Assembly (NCBI GenBank): GCA_910585635.1
Contig: CAJUFE010000009.1
Location: forward strand, 4,619 to 68,618
Direction: 5' to 3'
Length of the DNA: 64,000 nt
Origin: an uncultured Lachnospiraceae bacterium
GTDB taxonomy: Bacteria; Bacillota; Clostridia; Lachnospirales; Lachnospiraceae
Program-made: the position numbers and the translations under genes
Notes under the pieces: model-generated
The model's database searches: none
The model's input: the letters and a program-made list of their open reading frames with translations, nothing else
What the model was told of the DNA's origin: nothing
Shown here: piece after piece, positions 35,145 to 44,665 of the stretch
Position numbering within the stretch: position 1 is the stretch's first letter
Layout: every line of letters begins with the position of its first letter

Positions 35145-35882
35145 ATGTATAACAACATTCCCACAAAAGTTCTGACCGGAGAGGTCCGCCTGTCCTATGT
35201 CAATCTCGTGGCTCCCAGGGCCAACAACAGCGATCCTAATGCGGATCCCAAGTATTCTGTAACTTTGCTTATCCCGAAGTCTGATCTGGCAGTAAAGCAG
35301 AACATTGACGCTAGCATCGAAGCTGCCGCCGCTGATGCGCAGGGCAAGATCTGGAACGGTGTTCGTCCGCCTGTCATGCCTATCCCCATCCACGACGGAG
35401 ACGGTGTACGTGACAATGGCACTCCGTTCGGGCCTGAGTGCAAGGGGTGTTGGGTTATGACCGCGAGCTCCAAGCAGAAGCCCCAGGTAGTACACCAGAG
35501 CGACATCAATACGGAACTTCTCCCGCAGGATATTTACAGCGGTATGTATGCCCGTGTGACGATCAATTTCTTCGGGTACAACCAGAGAGGTAAGAGGGGA
35601 GTCGGGTGCGGCCTCGGTAATGTGATGAAAACCCGCGATGGTGAGCCTCTGGCCGGCGGTGCTTCTGCGGCCGCAGATTTCGCCGGTGTCGGCCAGACAG
35701 TAGGATCGGCCACGCCCGAATATGGCGGCGCGATGCCCGCTACTCCCGGGCAGATGACCCGCCAGAACACTGGGTACTCTGGATACAACCCCCTGGGCGT
35801 ACAGCCCGGGGCAGTTAATCCCCTTACTGGTCAGCCTTATTACGGAGGGGTGGATAACAATAACGGACTGCCGTACAATTAA
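35145..35882 (+). CDS. DUF2815 protein, phage single-stranded DNA-binding protein
   Basis: 245 residues. Family stretches VLTGEVRLSYVNLVAPRA, KYSVTLLIPKSD, MYARVTINFFGYNQRGKRGVGCGLGNV. The C-terminal ~80 residues are a Gly/Pro/Ala-rich disordered tail, as in SSB-type proteins, although without an acidic tip. GGAGG precedes the start. It would coat ssDNA during phage replication. Confidence 0.9.
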   Translation: MYNNIPTKVLTGEVRLSYVNLVAPRANNSDPNADPKYSVTLLIPKSDLAVKQNIDASIEAAAADAQGKIWNGVRPPVMPIPIHDGDGVRDNGTPFGPECKGCWVMTASSKQKPQVVHQSDINTELLPQDIYSGMYARVTINFFGYNQRGKRGVGCGLGNVMKTRDGEPLAGGASAAADFAGVGQTVGSATPEYGGAMPATPGQMTRQNTGYSGYNPLGVQPGAVNPLTGQPYYGGVDNNNGLPYN

Positions 35883-35959
35883 AGGCGTGGTAAGAAATAC
35901 GCATGGCTGCGGCATCAAAACCGTAGCCATGCTTTTCTATGAAACGGAGGATATGCTCT

Positions 35960-36319
35960 ATGGAAGCAAGAACTATATTTCGCATTGAGTATCCGTCAGG
36001 AAATATCCAGGTAGACGTCGGAAGCTTTTTCGGAACAGCGGAGACTCGGAAAATTAAAAAGCTGCTCCAGCTGGCATCGGAGAATTGCTCGTTGGAGCAG
36101 AGGGAGGATCTGCTTTCTGCCATGAACCGCGAGGATAGACGGAGAAAAGAAGCCCTCGACGAGATAGCTGTTTTGGAATTACGGAGGACGGAAATACTTA
36201 CACACTTTTTTGAAAGCATCCCGAGCGGAATATTATCGAGCGCTGAAAAGCAGCTGCAAAAACAGAGAGCCAAAATAGCCAAGAGCATCGAGCTTTTAGA
36301 GGAGGTATGGCCCTTATGA
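35960..36319 (+). CDS. Phage protein of unknown function upstream of DNA polymerase
   Basis: 119 residues starting MEARTIFRIEYPSGNIQVDV. The start at 35960 has GGAGG 9 bases upstream. The second half is a charged helix, probably coiled coil. Overlaps the polymerase start by 4 bases. Confidence 0.7.
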   Translation: MEARTIFRIEYPSGNIQVDVGSFFGTAETRKIKKLLQLASENCSLEQREDLLSAMNREDRRRKEALDEIAVLELRRTEILTHFFESIPSGILSSAEKQLQKQRAKIAKSIELLEEVWPL

Positions 36320-38298
36320 GGCATCTTTCAATAGACTTAGAAACCTTCAGCAGTGTTCCAATATCAAAGGCGGGGGCCTATAAATATGTCCAAAGCCCGG
36401 ATTTCGAGATACTGTTGTTCGCATACAGTCTGGACGGGAACCCGGTGGAGATTGTTGACCTTGCGCAGGGAGAGATTTTACCGGACTGGTTATATGCTGC
36501 GATCTGTAGTCCAGAGTACATCAAACACGCTTACAATGCTGCATTTGAGTGGTACTGCCTATCTAAATTCTGCGGGGTCATGCTCCCGGTAAATCAGTGG
36601 AAGGATACCATGCTGCACGGCCTGTATTGCGGATTCACCGCAGGGCTGGAGGCTACAGGCAAGGCCCTCGGCCTTCCGGCAGAGAAGCAGAAGCTGTCCG
36701 TAGGAAAATCATTGATCCGGTATTTCTGCGTCCCGTGTTCCCCTACTAAATCAAACGGAGGACGGACAAGGAACCTTCCGAAGCACGATCCTGAAAAATG
36801 GGATCTGTTCAAGACATACTGCATCGGGGATGTAGTAACTGAAATGGAGATCGACCGCAGGCTGTCTGCGTTCCCCGTCCCCGATGCAGTCGAGAAGCAA
36901 TGGCAGACGGACCTCACCATAAATGCGAGGGGCGTTGCAGTTGATATGGATATGGTGAAGGGGGCTCTGTATATAGGCGAATCTTCGCGGGAAAGCCTGA
37001 TGTCTGAGGCAATGGATCTGACGGGGCTGAATAATCCAAACAGCATAGCCCAGCTTAAAACCTGGCTGAATATGAACACGGATACTCCGGTATCAAATCT
37101 GAATAAAGAAACTGTATCGGCCTTACTTGAAGATGGTTCGGTAACGGGATCCGCGGAAAGGATGCTGGAGATCCGGCAGGAACTCGGAAAGACCAGCACA
37201 AAAAAATATGATGCCATCGAAGCTGCCGTGTGCGGGGATGGCCGGGTACGGGGGTTGTTACAGTTTTACGGTGCTAACCGGACCGGAAGATGGGCTGGAA
37301 GGCTTGTGCAGGTACAGAATCTTCCCCGTACATACATAGGGCAGCTTCCTCTCGCAAGGGACGCTGTAAAGCATCAGAGGGCAGATAAACTGCGAGTATT
37401 GTATGGATCCGTTCCTGATACGCTCTCACAGCTGATACGGACTTCCTTCATAGCTTCCGGCGGGAACAAACTGGTGGATGCGGATTTCAGCGCCATAGAA
37501 GCCAGGGTTATATCATGGCTTGCCGGTGAGCAGTGGCGTTTGGAGGTGTTCAGGACCCACGGGAAGATTTATGAAGCGTCTGCCAGCCAGATGTTCGGCG
37601 TTCCTTTGGAAAGGATCAAAAAGGGAAACCCGGAATATGAACTCCGGCAAAAAGGCAAGGTTGCGGAACTCGCCCTCGGCTACCAGGGAAGCTCCGGCGC
37701 CCTTATCGCCATGGGAGCCCTGAAAATGGGGATCCCTGAAGAAGAACTGCCGGATATCGTTTCCCGCTGGCGAGAATCGAATAAAAGGATCGTGGATCTG
37801 TGGTACACAGTGGAAAGCGCTGCCGTTTCGGTCATTCAAAATGGAACGCCAGCAGGGGTTAAAAATCTCATCTTTGCACGGGAATACGATGCAGACAATG
37901 ACTTGGATTTCCTGACAATCACTCTCCCCAGCCGGAGAAAGCTGTATTATGCAAAGCCAGAACTTGGATTCAACCAATGGAATAAGCCCTCTATCACCTA
38001 CCGCGGAGTGAACCAGACTACGAAGCAATGGACGCAGCTGGAGACGTATGGTGGGAAGCTGGTGGAGAACATTATACAGGCGATTGCCCGGGACTGCCTT
38101 GCAGTAGCAATCGAACATCTGGAGGAAGCCGGATTCCCTGTGGTATTCCATGTGCATGATGAAGTTGTCATAGACTGCCCTACGAGCCAGGCAGACCTTG
38201 ATGCTGTTGTTCGAATAATGACTCTGCCGATCCCCTGGGCTCCCGATCTGCCCTTGAACGCTGACGGTTGGGTAGGGGATTTCTTTAGAAAGGATTAA
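36316..38298 (+). CDS. Phage DNA polymerase, family A
   Basis: 660 residues. N-terminal 3'-5' exonuclease begins SIDLETFSSV (DxE motif). Polymerase motif A DADFSAIEARVISWLAGE, motif B region RQKGKVAELALGYQGSSGAL, motif C HVHDEVVIDCP. Replicates the phage genome. Start at 36316 is 10 bases after GGAGG; the ATG at 36307 is too close. Typical neighbour of DUF2800/DUF2815 genes. Confidence 0.96.
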   Translation: MRHLSIDLETFSSVPISKAGAYKYVQSPDFEILLFAYSLDGNPVEIVDLAQGEILPDWLYAAICSPEYIKHAYNAAFEWYCLSKFCGVMLPVNQWKDTMLHGLYCGFTAGLEATGKALGLPAEKQKLSVGKSLIRYFCVPCSPTKSNGGRTRNLPKHDPEKWDLFKTYCIGDVVTEMEIDRRLSAFPVPDAVEKQWQTDLTINARGVAVDMDMVKGALYIGESSRESLMSEAMDLTGLNNPNSIAQLKTWLNMNTDTPVSNLNKETVSALLEDGSVTGSAERMLEIRQELGKTSTKKYDAIEAAVCGDGRVRGLLQFYGANRTGRWAGRLVQVQNLPRTYIGQLPLARDAVKHQRADKLRVLYGSVPDTLSQLIRTSFIASGGNKLVDADFSAIEARVISWLAGEQWRLEVFRTHGKIYEASASQMFGVPLERIKKGNPEYELRQKGKVAELALGYQGSSGALIAMGALKMGIPEEELPDIVSRWRESNKRIVDLWYTVESAAVSVIQNGTPAGVKNLIFAREYDADNDLDFLTITLPSRRKLYYAKPELGFNQWNKPSITYRGVNQTTKQWTQLETYGGKLVENIIQAIARDCLAVAIEHLEEAGFPVVFHVHDEVVIDCPTSQADLDAVVRIMTLPIPWAPDLPLNADGWVGDFFRKD

Positions 38299-38305
38299 AG
38301 AACGC

Positions 38306-38668
38306 ATGGAAAACAAAATGTGCTATATATGCAGCCCATACAGAGGCCACGTTGAAGATAATGTGGCCTATGCAAAAGAACTTACACGGGTTGCACTCGA
38401 TAACGGATACGCCCCGGTAACGCCTCATCTGTATCTTACGCAGGTTCTGGACGAATCAAATCCGGAACAGAGAAAGATAGGGATGGCCGCAGGAATAGAG
38501 ATTCTCAAGCAGTGCCAATACATCCTTATTGGGAGCCGTAAAGGGCTCTCCGAAGGGATGCTTGATGAGATAGAGGAGGCGTATGATGCCGGACTTATAG
38601 AGCTTGCAATCACGAAACATGGATTGGAGAAGGTCTATAAAGGAGGACAAGATGAAAAAGTTTTTTAA
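38306..38668 (+). CDS. DUF4406/nucleoside 2-deoxyribosyltransferase-like protein
   Basis: 120 residues. CYICSPYRG near the N-terminus, APVTPHLYLTQVLD, and SEGMLDEIEEA match the small Rossmann-like family related to nucleoside 2-deoxyribosyltransferases that is frequent in Firmicutes phages. It may act on nucleotides; the true reaction is unknown. Confidence 0.75.
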   Translation: MENKMCYICSPYRGHVEDNVAYAKELTRVALDNGYAPVTPHLYLTQVLDESNPEQRKIGMAAGIEILKQCQYILIGSRKGLSEGMLDEIEEAYDAGLIELAITKHGLEKVYKGGQDEKVF

Positions 38669-38978
38669 AACGAAGATGGCAATTTACGGATCGAGGTTTC
38701 TGAAAGTTACAGGGGAGATATGCAGAAACCACATGAACAGAGAAGCCAAATATTTATGTTCCGGATGTCCTTATGAGGTTAAAGATTTCGGAGATACGCA
38801 CCTAACCGGATGTATTCTAAGTACCCCTGACGGATGGGATAGGCCGGATCAGTTACGATATATCATCCGAACGACACTCCGGTATATGAGGAAGGGAGGA
38901 GCAGATCATGTTAAGAAAAAGGCAGCTGGAAAAAATACTGCAAAAGCAGGTTGCCGTGATACAGGAAGCAGAAAATAA
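38652..38978 (+). CDS. Phage protein of unknown function
   Basis: 108 residues starting MKKFFKTKMAIYGSRFL. Start at 38652 has AGGAGG upstream. Contains YLCSGCPYE and a C in TGCILS that might form a metal site. Overlaps both neighbours. Confidence 0.65.
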   Translation: MKKFFKTKMAIYGSRFLKVTGEICRNHMNREAKYLCSGCPYEVKDFGDTHLTGCILSTPDGWDRPDQLRYIIRTTLRYMRKGGADHVKKKAAGKNTAKAGCRDTGSRK

Positions 38979-39117
38979 GTCTGAAAGGGATTACGGACTC
39001 ATGCTGTGTGCAGGATTTCTCTCCGGCCTTCTCCTTACGAACGCCATAACCCGGCAGGAATATAACGAATACTACGATTATCTGCGCGAACTTTCAAAAG
39101 AGATTGATGCAGCGTAG
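38908..39117 (+). CDS. Small phage protein of unknown function
   Basis: 69 residues, MLRKRQLEKILQKQVAVIQE then a hydrophobic stretch LMLCAGFLSGLLLTNAI that could be a membrane helix. Overlaps the previous gene by 71 bases. Its stop TAG runs into nine G. Confidence 0.65.
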   Translation: MLRKRQLEKILQKQVAVIQEAENKSERDYGLMLCAGFLSGLLLTNAITRQEYNEYYDYLRELSKEIDAA

Positions 39118-39125
39118 GGGGGGGG
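39117..39125. repeat. Poly-G tract of nine forming the ribosome site of the VapE-type gene
   Basis: Nine G directly before ACGTAT-ATG. The tract serves as the Shine-Dalgarno sequence of the primase-helicase gene; a change of length would alter its spacing only slightly. Confidence 0.7.
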
Positions 39126-39131
39126 ACGTAT

Positions 39132-41543
39132 ATGATACACGACCGTTCAATCACAATCACAGTCGGAAATAACCGGAAAAGCATAAACTGGCGTCCGCAG
39201 TCCATCATGTTGTCTGAGTTCTATGAGAAGCTTCGGATACCGAGCCGTTCGACAGAAACCATGCAGGAATACCTGAGCATGAAAAAATCCGAGCAGGATG
39301 ACCGCAAGGACATCGGCGGTTTTGTGGCAGGCAGCCTGTCTGGTGTGCGGAGAAAGGCCGGCGCAGTAACAGGGCGCGATATTATAACCCTTGATTTCGA
39401 TACGATCCCTCCTGGAGGAACAGATGAGATTCTGAAAAGAGTTGATGCTCTCGGTTGCGGGTACTGCGTTTATTCCACAAGAAAGCACTCTCCCGCAAGC
39501 CCCAGGCTGCGGATACTGCTCCCTCTGGACAGAACAGCTACGGCGGATGAATATGAGCCTTCCGCGCGATATATGGCGGCGAGCATCGGGATAGAGTTTG
39601 CCGACCCTACCACATTCGAGGCAACGCGGCTGATGTACTGGCCGAGCTGTTGTTCTGACGGGGAATATGTCTACACGTTCGGGGATAAGCCGATGCTTTC
39701 CCTGGACGGGATACTCCGGGTAATGGACGAGCGGTTCGGGGACTGGAAGGATGTTTCCAAATGGCCGCAAGTTCCCGGAGCTGATAATGCCTATAAGAAA
39801 ATGGCGATGAAGCAGAGCGATCCGTTGAGCAAGAGCGGCGTGGTGGGGGCATTTTGCCGGACGTATGACATTTACGGGGCGATGGATACTTTTCTCGAAG
39901 GTATCTATGAAGCAGTAGATAACTCGCACGAGCGCTATACCTATCTCGGTGGAAGTACGACGGGCGGGGCCGTAATCTACGATAACGGGATGTTCCTTTA
40001 CTCCCACCATTCCACGGATCCGTGCTGTGGGCGTTTGGTAAACTCGTTCGATCTGGTCCGTATGCACAAATTCGGGGACATGGATGATAATGCTGATCCG
40101 TACACCCCCACCAACAGGCTTCCCTCCTATACAGCGATGTGCAAGCTGGCTGTGGATGATACGAAAGTGTCCCGCCAGCTGGCAAAGGAGCGGGCAGATT
40201 CAGCGGTGAGCGATTTCAGCCGGCTAGTGGACGGCAATAGTGAAAACCTTGAATGGACGGTTGACCTGGAACTGAATAACCAAACAGGGACGATAAAGGC
40301 CACAATCGACAATATCTGGCTCATTCTGGAAAACGATCCGAACCTGCGAGGGAAGTTTGCCTTGAATGAGTTTGCCGGGCGCGGGGAGATACTTGGGGAC
40401 CTTCCTTGGAGCGCATTTGAGAAACGCCGGGCGTGGACAGACAATGATAACCAGGGCCTGTATTGGTATTTTGAAAAGGTGTATAAGCTGACCGGAAACG
40501 GAAAGATAGACGGGGCGCTGTCCCTGCACAGTGAAAAGCATAAGTTCAATGATGTGAGAAATTTCCTGACATCCCTGAAATGGGATGGGACTCCCAGGCT
40601 GGATACGCTGTTCATAGAATACCTGGGGGCAGATGACAAGCCATATACCAGGGCTGTTACAAGAAAGGCATTTACGGCGGCGGTGGCACGGGCGATGGAA
40701 CCCGGATGCAAATATGATACCATGCTTATCCTGTCAGGACCGCAGGGCATAGGAAAGTCCACGCTTCTCGATAAAATGAGCAAAGGCTGGTTCAATGATG
40801 GCATAAGGACATTTGAAGGCAAGGAGGCAAGCGAGCTACTCCAGGGCGTATGGCTGGTGGAGATCGGTGAGCTAGATGCCTTCCGACAGACGGACGTGTC
40901 CCGTATCAAGCAGTTCCTCAGCCTGCGGGCCGACCGCTTCAGGGCAGCATATGGACGGCATGTGAAGGACATTCCCAGATGCTGCGTATTCTTCGGGACC
41001 ACCAACACATCTGCCTTCCTGCGGGACAGGACGGGCAACAGGCGATTCTGGCCGGTGGATGTTGGGGTAATCCCCCGGACGAAATTCGTTTGGAAGGAAC
41101 TGGACAGCGAAGTCGATCAGATATGGGCCGAAGCAGTGATGCGCTGGAGATTAGGAGAGAGCCTGTTCCTTACCGGCGAACTTGAAGATGCGGCGAAAGC
41201 CGAGCAGGAATCCCACCGGGAAGTCAGCAGCAAAGAAGGTATCATCCTTGACTTTGTAGAGAAGCTGGTGCCAGATGACTGGCAGAAATGGGCTCTGGAT
41301 AAACGGAGAATGTTCCTGAGCGGCACGGTAGAGGGGAACCTGAACCTCGTCCCCAGAGACAGGATATGCGCCCTGGAGATATGGTGTGAGGCGTTTGGAG
41401 GGCAACCGAAAGACTTCCGGTATTCGGAATCATCGGAGATAAATGATATCCTGCGCTCGATCCCCGGGTGGGAAAAAACACAGAACGGACTGAGGTTCGG
41501 GTACTGCGGGTATCAGCGGGGATTTCTACGAAGATCAAATTAA
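39132..41543 (+). CDS. Phage primase-helicase (VapE/D5-like)
   Basis: 803 residues. The N-terminal ~350 resemble a primase-type module (ITLDFDTIPPGG, RKHSPASPRLRILLPLDR). The C-terminal half is the virulence-associated E (VapE) superfamily 3-like helicase: Walker A GPQGIGKSTLL, EGKEASELLQGVWLVEIGELDAF, and the VFFGTTNTSAFLRDRTGNRRFWPV arginine-finger region. It would prime and unwind phage DNA together with the family A polymerase. Confidence 0.92.
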   Translation: MIHDRSITITVGNNRKSINWRPQSIMLSEFYEKLRIPSRSTETMQEYLSMKKSEQDDRKDIGGFVAGSLSGVRRKAGAVTGRDIITLDFDTIPPGGTDEILKRVDALGCGYCVYSTRKHSPASPRLRILLPLDRTATADEYEPSARYMAASIGIEFADPTTFEATRLMYWPSCCSDGEYVYTFGDKPMLSLDGILRVMDERFGDWKDVSKWPQVPGADNAYKKMAMKQSDPLSKSGVVGAFCRTYDIYGAMDTFLEGIYEAVDNSHERYTYLGGSTTGGAVIYDNGMFLYSHHSTDPCCGRLVNSFDLVRMHKFGDMDDNADPYTPTNRLPSYTAMCKLAVDDTKVSRQLAKERADSAVSDFSRLVDGNSENLEWTVDLELNNQTGTIKATIDNIWLILENDPNLRGKFALNEFAGRGEILGDLPWSAFEKRRAWTDNDNQGLYWYFEKVYKLTGNGKIDGALSLHSEKHKFNDVRNFLTSLKWDGTPRLDTLFIEYLGADDKPYTRAVTRKAFTAAVARAMEPGCKYDTMLILSGPQGIGKSTLLDKMSKGWFNDGIRTFEGKEASELLQGVWLVEIGELDAFRQTDVSRIKQFLSLRADRFRAAYGRHVKDIPRCCVFFGTTNTSAFLRDRTGNRRFWPVDVGVIPRTKFVWKELDSEVDQIWAEAVMRWRLGESLFLTGELEDAAKAEQESHREVSSKEGIILDFVEKLVPDDWQKWALDKRRMFLSGTVEGNLNLVPRDRICALEIWCEAFGGQPKDFRYSESSEINDILRSIPGWEKTQNGLRFGYCGYQRGFLRRSN

Positions 41544-41554
41544 GGGAGGCTTAT

Positions 41555-41776
41555 ATGGGAGCGATTATTCGACTAGCTAAAACACCAGAAAAGTGTAGCA
41601 AGTGCCTGTTTTCAGATGAAAGCGTGAGATTTTGCCGATTGCGAAACTCTCGAATTATTGCAGGGAAACAAAGGAAAACCCGTATGCCTCTATGCCCCAT
41701 TATGAACGAAGGGGAATATATCTCAAAGGGGATAAAAAATATAAGGAGGACAATATGGATACGAATGAAAGATTAA
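41555..41776 (+). CDS. Small cysteine-containing phage protein
   Basis: 73 residues starting MGAIIRLAKTPEKCSKCLFS, four cysteines in CSKC, FCRLR and LCPIM, likely one zinc site. GGGAGG precedes the ATG at 41555. Overlaps the next gene by 22 bases. Confidence 0.65.
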   Translation: MGAIIRLAKTPEKCSKCLFSDESVRFCRLRNSRIIAGKQRKTRMPLCPIMNEGEYISKGIKNIRRTIWIRMKD

Positions 41777-42081
41777 GGCGGGAACAGCACGGCGAATTAA
41801 AAGAACTGCAAAAGAAACTCGGGGCTGTGCTGGAGCATGAACCAGCTGACAGCGAAGATACGAGTGAAAATGAGATCTGGGAAAAAGCCAGGGACCTTAA
41901 AGCCAGTCTGGATGATTTCTTCACAAGCTATCCTATTAAGGCCATCCTTCGGCGGTTGCATGGAGCCGGAGGATGCGATGCCGAGGATGAGTATTCTAAA
42001 GGTTGGGATGCTGCGATTGGAGAAGCCATAAAGATCGTTGAAGCGGAAACGGGAATAGGTTTAGAGGAGGTTCTGGAATGA
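41755..42081 (+). CDS. Phage protein of unknown function, coiled-coil-like
   Basis: 108 residues starting MDTNERLRREQHGELKELQK. The ATG at 41755 has AAGGAGG upstream. Mainly helical and acidic. Overlaps the YopX gene by 4 bases. Confidence 0.7.
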   Translation: MDTNERLRREQHGELKELQKKLGAVLEHEPADSEDTSENEIWEKARDLKASLDDFFTSYPIKAILRRLHGAGGCDAEDEYSKGWDAAIGEAIKIVEAETGIGLEEVLE

Positions 42082-42527
42082 GGGAGATACTTTATAGGGG
42101 AAAACTGGTTCAGAACGGTGCCTGGGTATATGGATATTACTGCAAAATGGGTGAGACCACTTATGCGTTCGAGGAGGATTATCAGAAGTATCCGGTGAAA
42201 ACCTTCCACATGATCGCGCAGGAATCCATGACAGATTGGGGCCTTCCGAACAAGCTACGCCTTTACGAGATAGACCCTGAAACTGTCGGACAATATACCG
42301 GAAAAAATGATCGAAATGCAAAAAAGATTTTTGAGGGGGATATCCTGCGGAACGATAGCACGGGAGAGATCGTAAGCGTATGGTGGGATGAGGACCATTG
42401 CTGCTTCGTATGCAGGGGTGGCGAAGTGTCCCCGGTTCAGGTGGGGAGCGTCAGTTATCAGTCAACTATCATCGGGAATGTGCATGAGAACCCGGAAATC
42501 TTAGAACAGAAGGGAGATAAAACATGA
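42078..42527 (+). CDS. YopX family phage protein
   Basis: 149 residues. MREILYRGKLVQNGAWVYGYY, then TVGQYTGKNDRNAKKIFEGDIL and STIIGNVHENPEIL are the YopX family pattern first known from phage SPbeta. Function unknown. Overlaps both neighbours by 4 bases. Confidence 0.9.
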   Translation: MREILYRGKLVQNGAWVYGYYCKMGETTYAFEEDYQKYPVKTFHMIAQESMTDWGLPNKLRLYEIDPETVGQYTGKNDRNAKKIFEGDILRNDSTGEIVSVWWDEDHCCFVCRGGEVSPVQVGSVSYQSTIIGNVHENPEILEQKGDKT

Positions 42528-43000
42528 GCGAAGTGTTTATGACGATTCACAATGACAGCCGGTTATATAAGGATTATTTTGAGTGGCGCAATGGCTTTAA
42601 AAACATGGTGGATACCGCGAACAGGGTTATGGATCAGTTTGGCATCGAAAGCAAGCGGTTTTCTGCCAGAAAGGACCGGCTAGCGATAGAACCGACGGAA
42701 TCTGATGCAGAGAAGTTTGCGAAGATGCTGATGGCTGACGGGCAGAGTTTTAAGAAAACATCAGCGCCGAACAAAGCTTGGGTGGAAGCTATGAAAGATA
42801 TCAAACATATGCGGAAGCCCCAGCTTTTCGGGTATATGCCGATGTCGCTCCTTGGATGCCGGTGGAAAGAGCAGCTGTTCCATGTTGGGGAGATCCTTTA
42901 CTGCCATATTGATTCTGACGGCAAGGCTGAGGTTCCGGATTTTGCAACAGCGATAAAAGGGAGCGAATATTATGCGGTGCTGGAAAGAGAGGACGAGTAG
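42524..43000 (+). CDS. Phage protein of unknown function
   Basis: 158 residues starting MSEVFMTIHNDSRLYKDYFE. No domain recognised; contains KAWVEAMKDIKHMRKPQLFGY and GCRWKEQLFHVGEILYCH. The stop TAG is directly followed by the next ATG. Confidence 0.7.
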   Translation: MSEVFMTIHNDSRLYKDYFEWRNGFKNMVDTANRVMDQFGIESKRFSARKDRLAIEPTESDAEKFAKMLMADGQSFKKTSAPNKAWVEAMKDIKHMRKPQLFGYMPMSLLGCRWKEQLFHVGEILYCHIDSDGKAEVPDFATAIKGSEYYAVLEREDE

Positions 43001-43351
43001 ATGAGAAGCACGTGCGAAATTATAGCTGATCTGAAAGATGGGAAAGAGGTTCCTTATGAAGAACTGAAGATGGCCTGCTTGGTTCAGTCAGGTCTCCTAT
43101 TCTTATTCCAGCAAGAGGTGGAGCATCTGCTGAATGGAGGATTATCCGCAGAAATGACCAGGCAAATGAATTACTCTGATCCCAAAACATCTTCTGTAGA
43201 AATGGGAACCCCGTCCTGGTACTGGAAGGCTATCAAAGCCGATCCGTTGAAATGGCTGGGACCAAACTGGATACCAGGAACACCGGGGTGGGAACGGATG
43301 CACAACGCGCATCTGAAGATATATGAAAAGGTGGTGAACCACAGTGAATGA
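43001..43351 (+). CDS. Phage protein of unknown function
   Basis: 116 residues, MRSTCEIIADLKDGKEVPYE, with a helical first half and a Trp-rich second half (PSWYWKAIKADPLKWLGPNW). Overlaps the methyltransferase start by 8 bases. Confidence 0.7.
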   Translation: MRSTCEIIADLKDGKEVPYEELKMACLVQSGLLFLFQQEVEHLLNGGLSAEMTRQMNYSDPKTSSVEMGTPSWYWKAIKADPLKWLGPNWIPGTPGWERMHNAHLKIYEKVVNHSE

Positions 43352-44648
43352 TCTGATAATCGACTGTTTTGCCGGTGGCGGCGGGGCCAGTACCGGAATA
43401 GAACTGGCCCTCAACAGGCCCATAGACATAGCCATTAACCATGATCCTGATGCAATACTGATGCACAAAACCAACCATCCCCATACGCTCCATCTTACGG
43501 AGGACATTTTCGAGGTTGACCTTCAGAAGCATGTAAGGGGGCGCAGGGTATCTCTAATGTGGGCCAGCCCTGATTGTACGAGCCACAGCAAAGCGAAGGG
43601 AGGACAGCCGCGAAAACGGGGGCTGCGCATCCTTCCATGGGCCGTGTATAAACACGCAAGGGAGATCAGGCCGGAAGTCATCATCATGGAGAACGTGGAG
43701 GAAATACAGCAGTGGGGTCCCCTGGACGACGCTGGCCACCCAATAGCTTCCCGAAAAGGCGAAGATTATAAGAAGTTTATATTTTCGATGGAAGCCCTTG
43801 GATACGAGTTCGACAGCCGGGAGCTGGTAGCTGCGGATTACGGCGCCCCCACAACGCGGAAACGGTGGTATGCGGTATTCCGCAGGGACAGACGAGGCAT
43901 TGTGTGGCCGGAACCCACGCACAGCAAGGACGGTGGAATCCTTCAGAAGTGGGAACCGTGCGGGAACTACATTGACTGGACAGATATGGGAAGCTCCATA
44001 TTCGGCAGGAAAAAGCCCCTTGCAGAAGCTACGCAGGCGCGGATTGCGAATGGCATACGGAAATACATAATAGAGAATCCGCATCCATACATCGTGCCGA
44101 ATAAGTATGCCACAAGTTTCCTTATCCAGTACCACGGGGAAACGAAGCCGGGAGACGCACGGGGGCAGCTTCTGACGGAACCAATAAAGACCATAGACAC
44201 CAGCAACCGGTATGGACTGGTGACGGCCTTTATCACCAAATATTATAAAACCGGGATAGGCCAGGGATGCGACAGCCCTCTTCACACGATCACCACATCG
44301 CCAGGACACTTCGGACTGGTATCAGCGTTCCTGATTAAATACTACGGAACCGGATGCGGCCAGGGGTTAGATATCCCGCTTGGCACGATAACCACAAAGG
44401 ATCGGTTCGGACTTGTGAATGTAATGATCGAAGGCGAGCAATACGCCATATCCGATATCCTCCTGCGTATGCTGAAACCAGAGGAGCTGAAGCGGATGCA
44501 GGGGTTCCCAAAGGGCTATATCATAGACCGGGATTATAACGGAAACCGATATCCGGTCGGGAAGCAGGTGGCACGGATCGGGAACAGTGTGGTGCCGATA
44601 ATGGCGAGGAAGATTGTCGAGGCGAACTGTGGATATTTGAAACACTAG
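43344..44648 (+). CDS. Phage DNA (cytosine-5) methyltransferase
   Basis: 434 residues, GTG start. Motif I DCFAGGGGASTGIE, motif IV region WASPDCTSHSKAKGG (cysteine nucleophile in PDC rather than the usual PC), motif VI MENVEEIQQWG, motif VIII-like YGAPTTRKRWYAVFRR, and a motif X-like end RIGNSVVPIMA. Between VIII and the end there are tandem related segments (LVTAFITKYYKTGIGQG and LVSAFLIKYYGTGCGQG, each followed by IT T-type words) in place of a usual target-recognition domain. No restriction enzyme is next to it, so it likely protects phage DNA. Confidence 0.92.
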   Translation: MNDLIIDCFAGGGGASTGIELALNRPIDIAINHDPDAILMHKTNHPHTLHLTEDIFEVDLQKHVRGRRVSLMWASPDCTSHSKAKGGQPRKRGLRILPWAVYKHAREIRPEVIIMENVEEIQQWGPLDDAGHPIASRKGEDYKKFIFSMEALGYEFDSRELVAADYGAPTTRKRWYAVFRRDRRGIVWPEPTHSKDGGILQKWEPCGNYIDWTDMGSSIFGRKKPLAEATQARIANGIRKYIIENPHPYIVPNKYATSFLIQYHGETKPGDARGQLLTEPIKTIDTSNRYGLVTAFITKYYKTGIGQGCDSPLHTITTSPGHFGLVSAFLIKYYGTGCGQGLDIPLGTITTKDRFGLVNVMIEGEQYAISDILLRMLKPEELKRMQGFPKGYIIDRDYNGNRYPVGKQVARIGNSVVPIMARKIVEANCGYLKH

Positions 44649-44665
44649 AAAGGCAGAGTCGTTAT

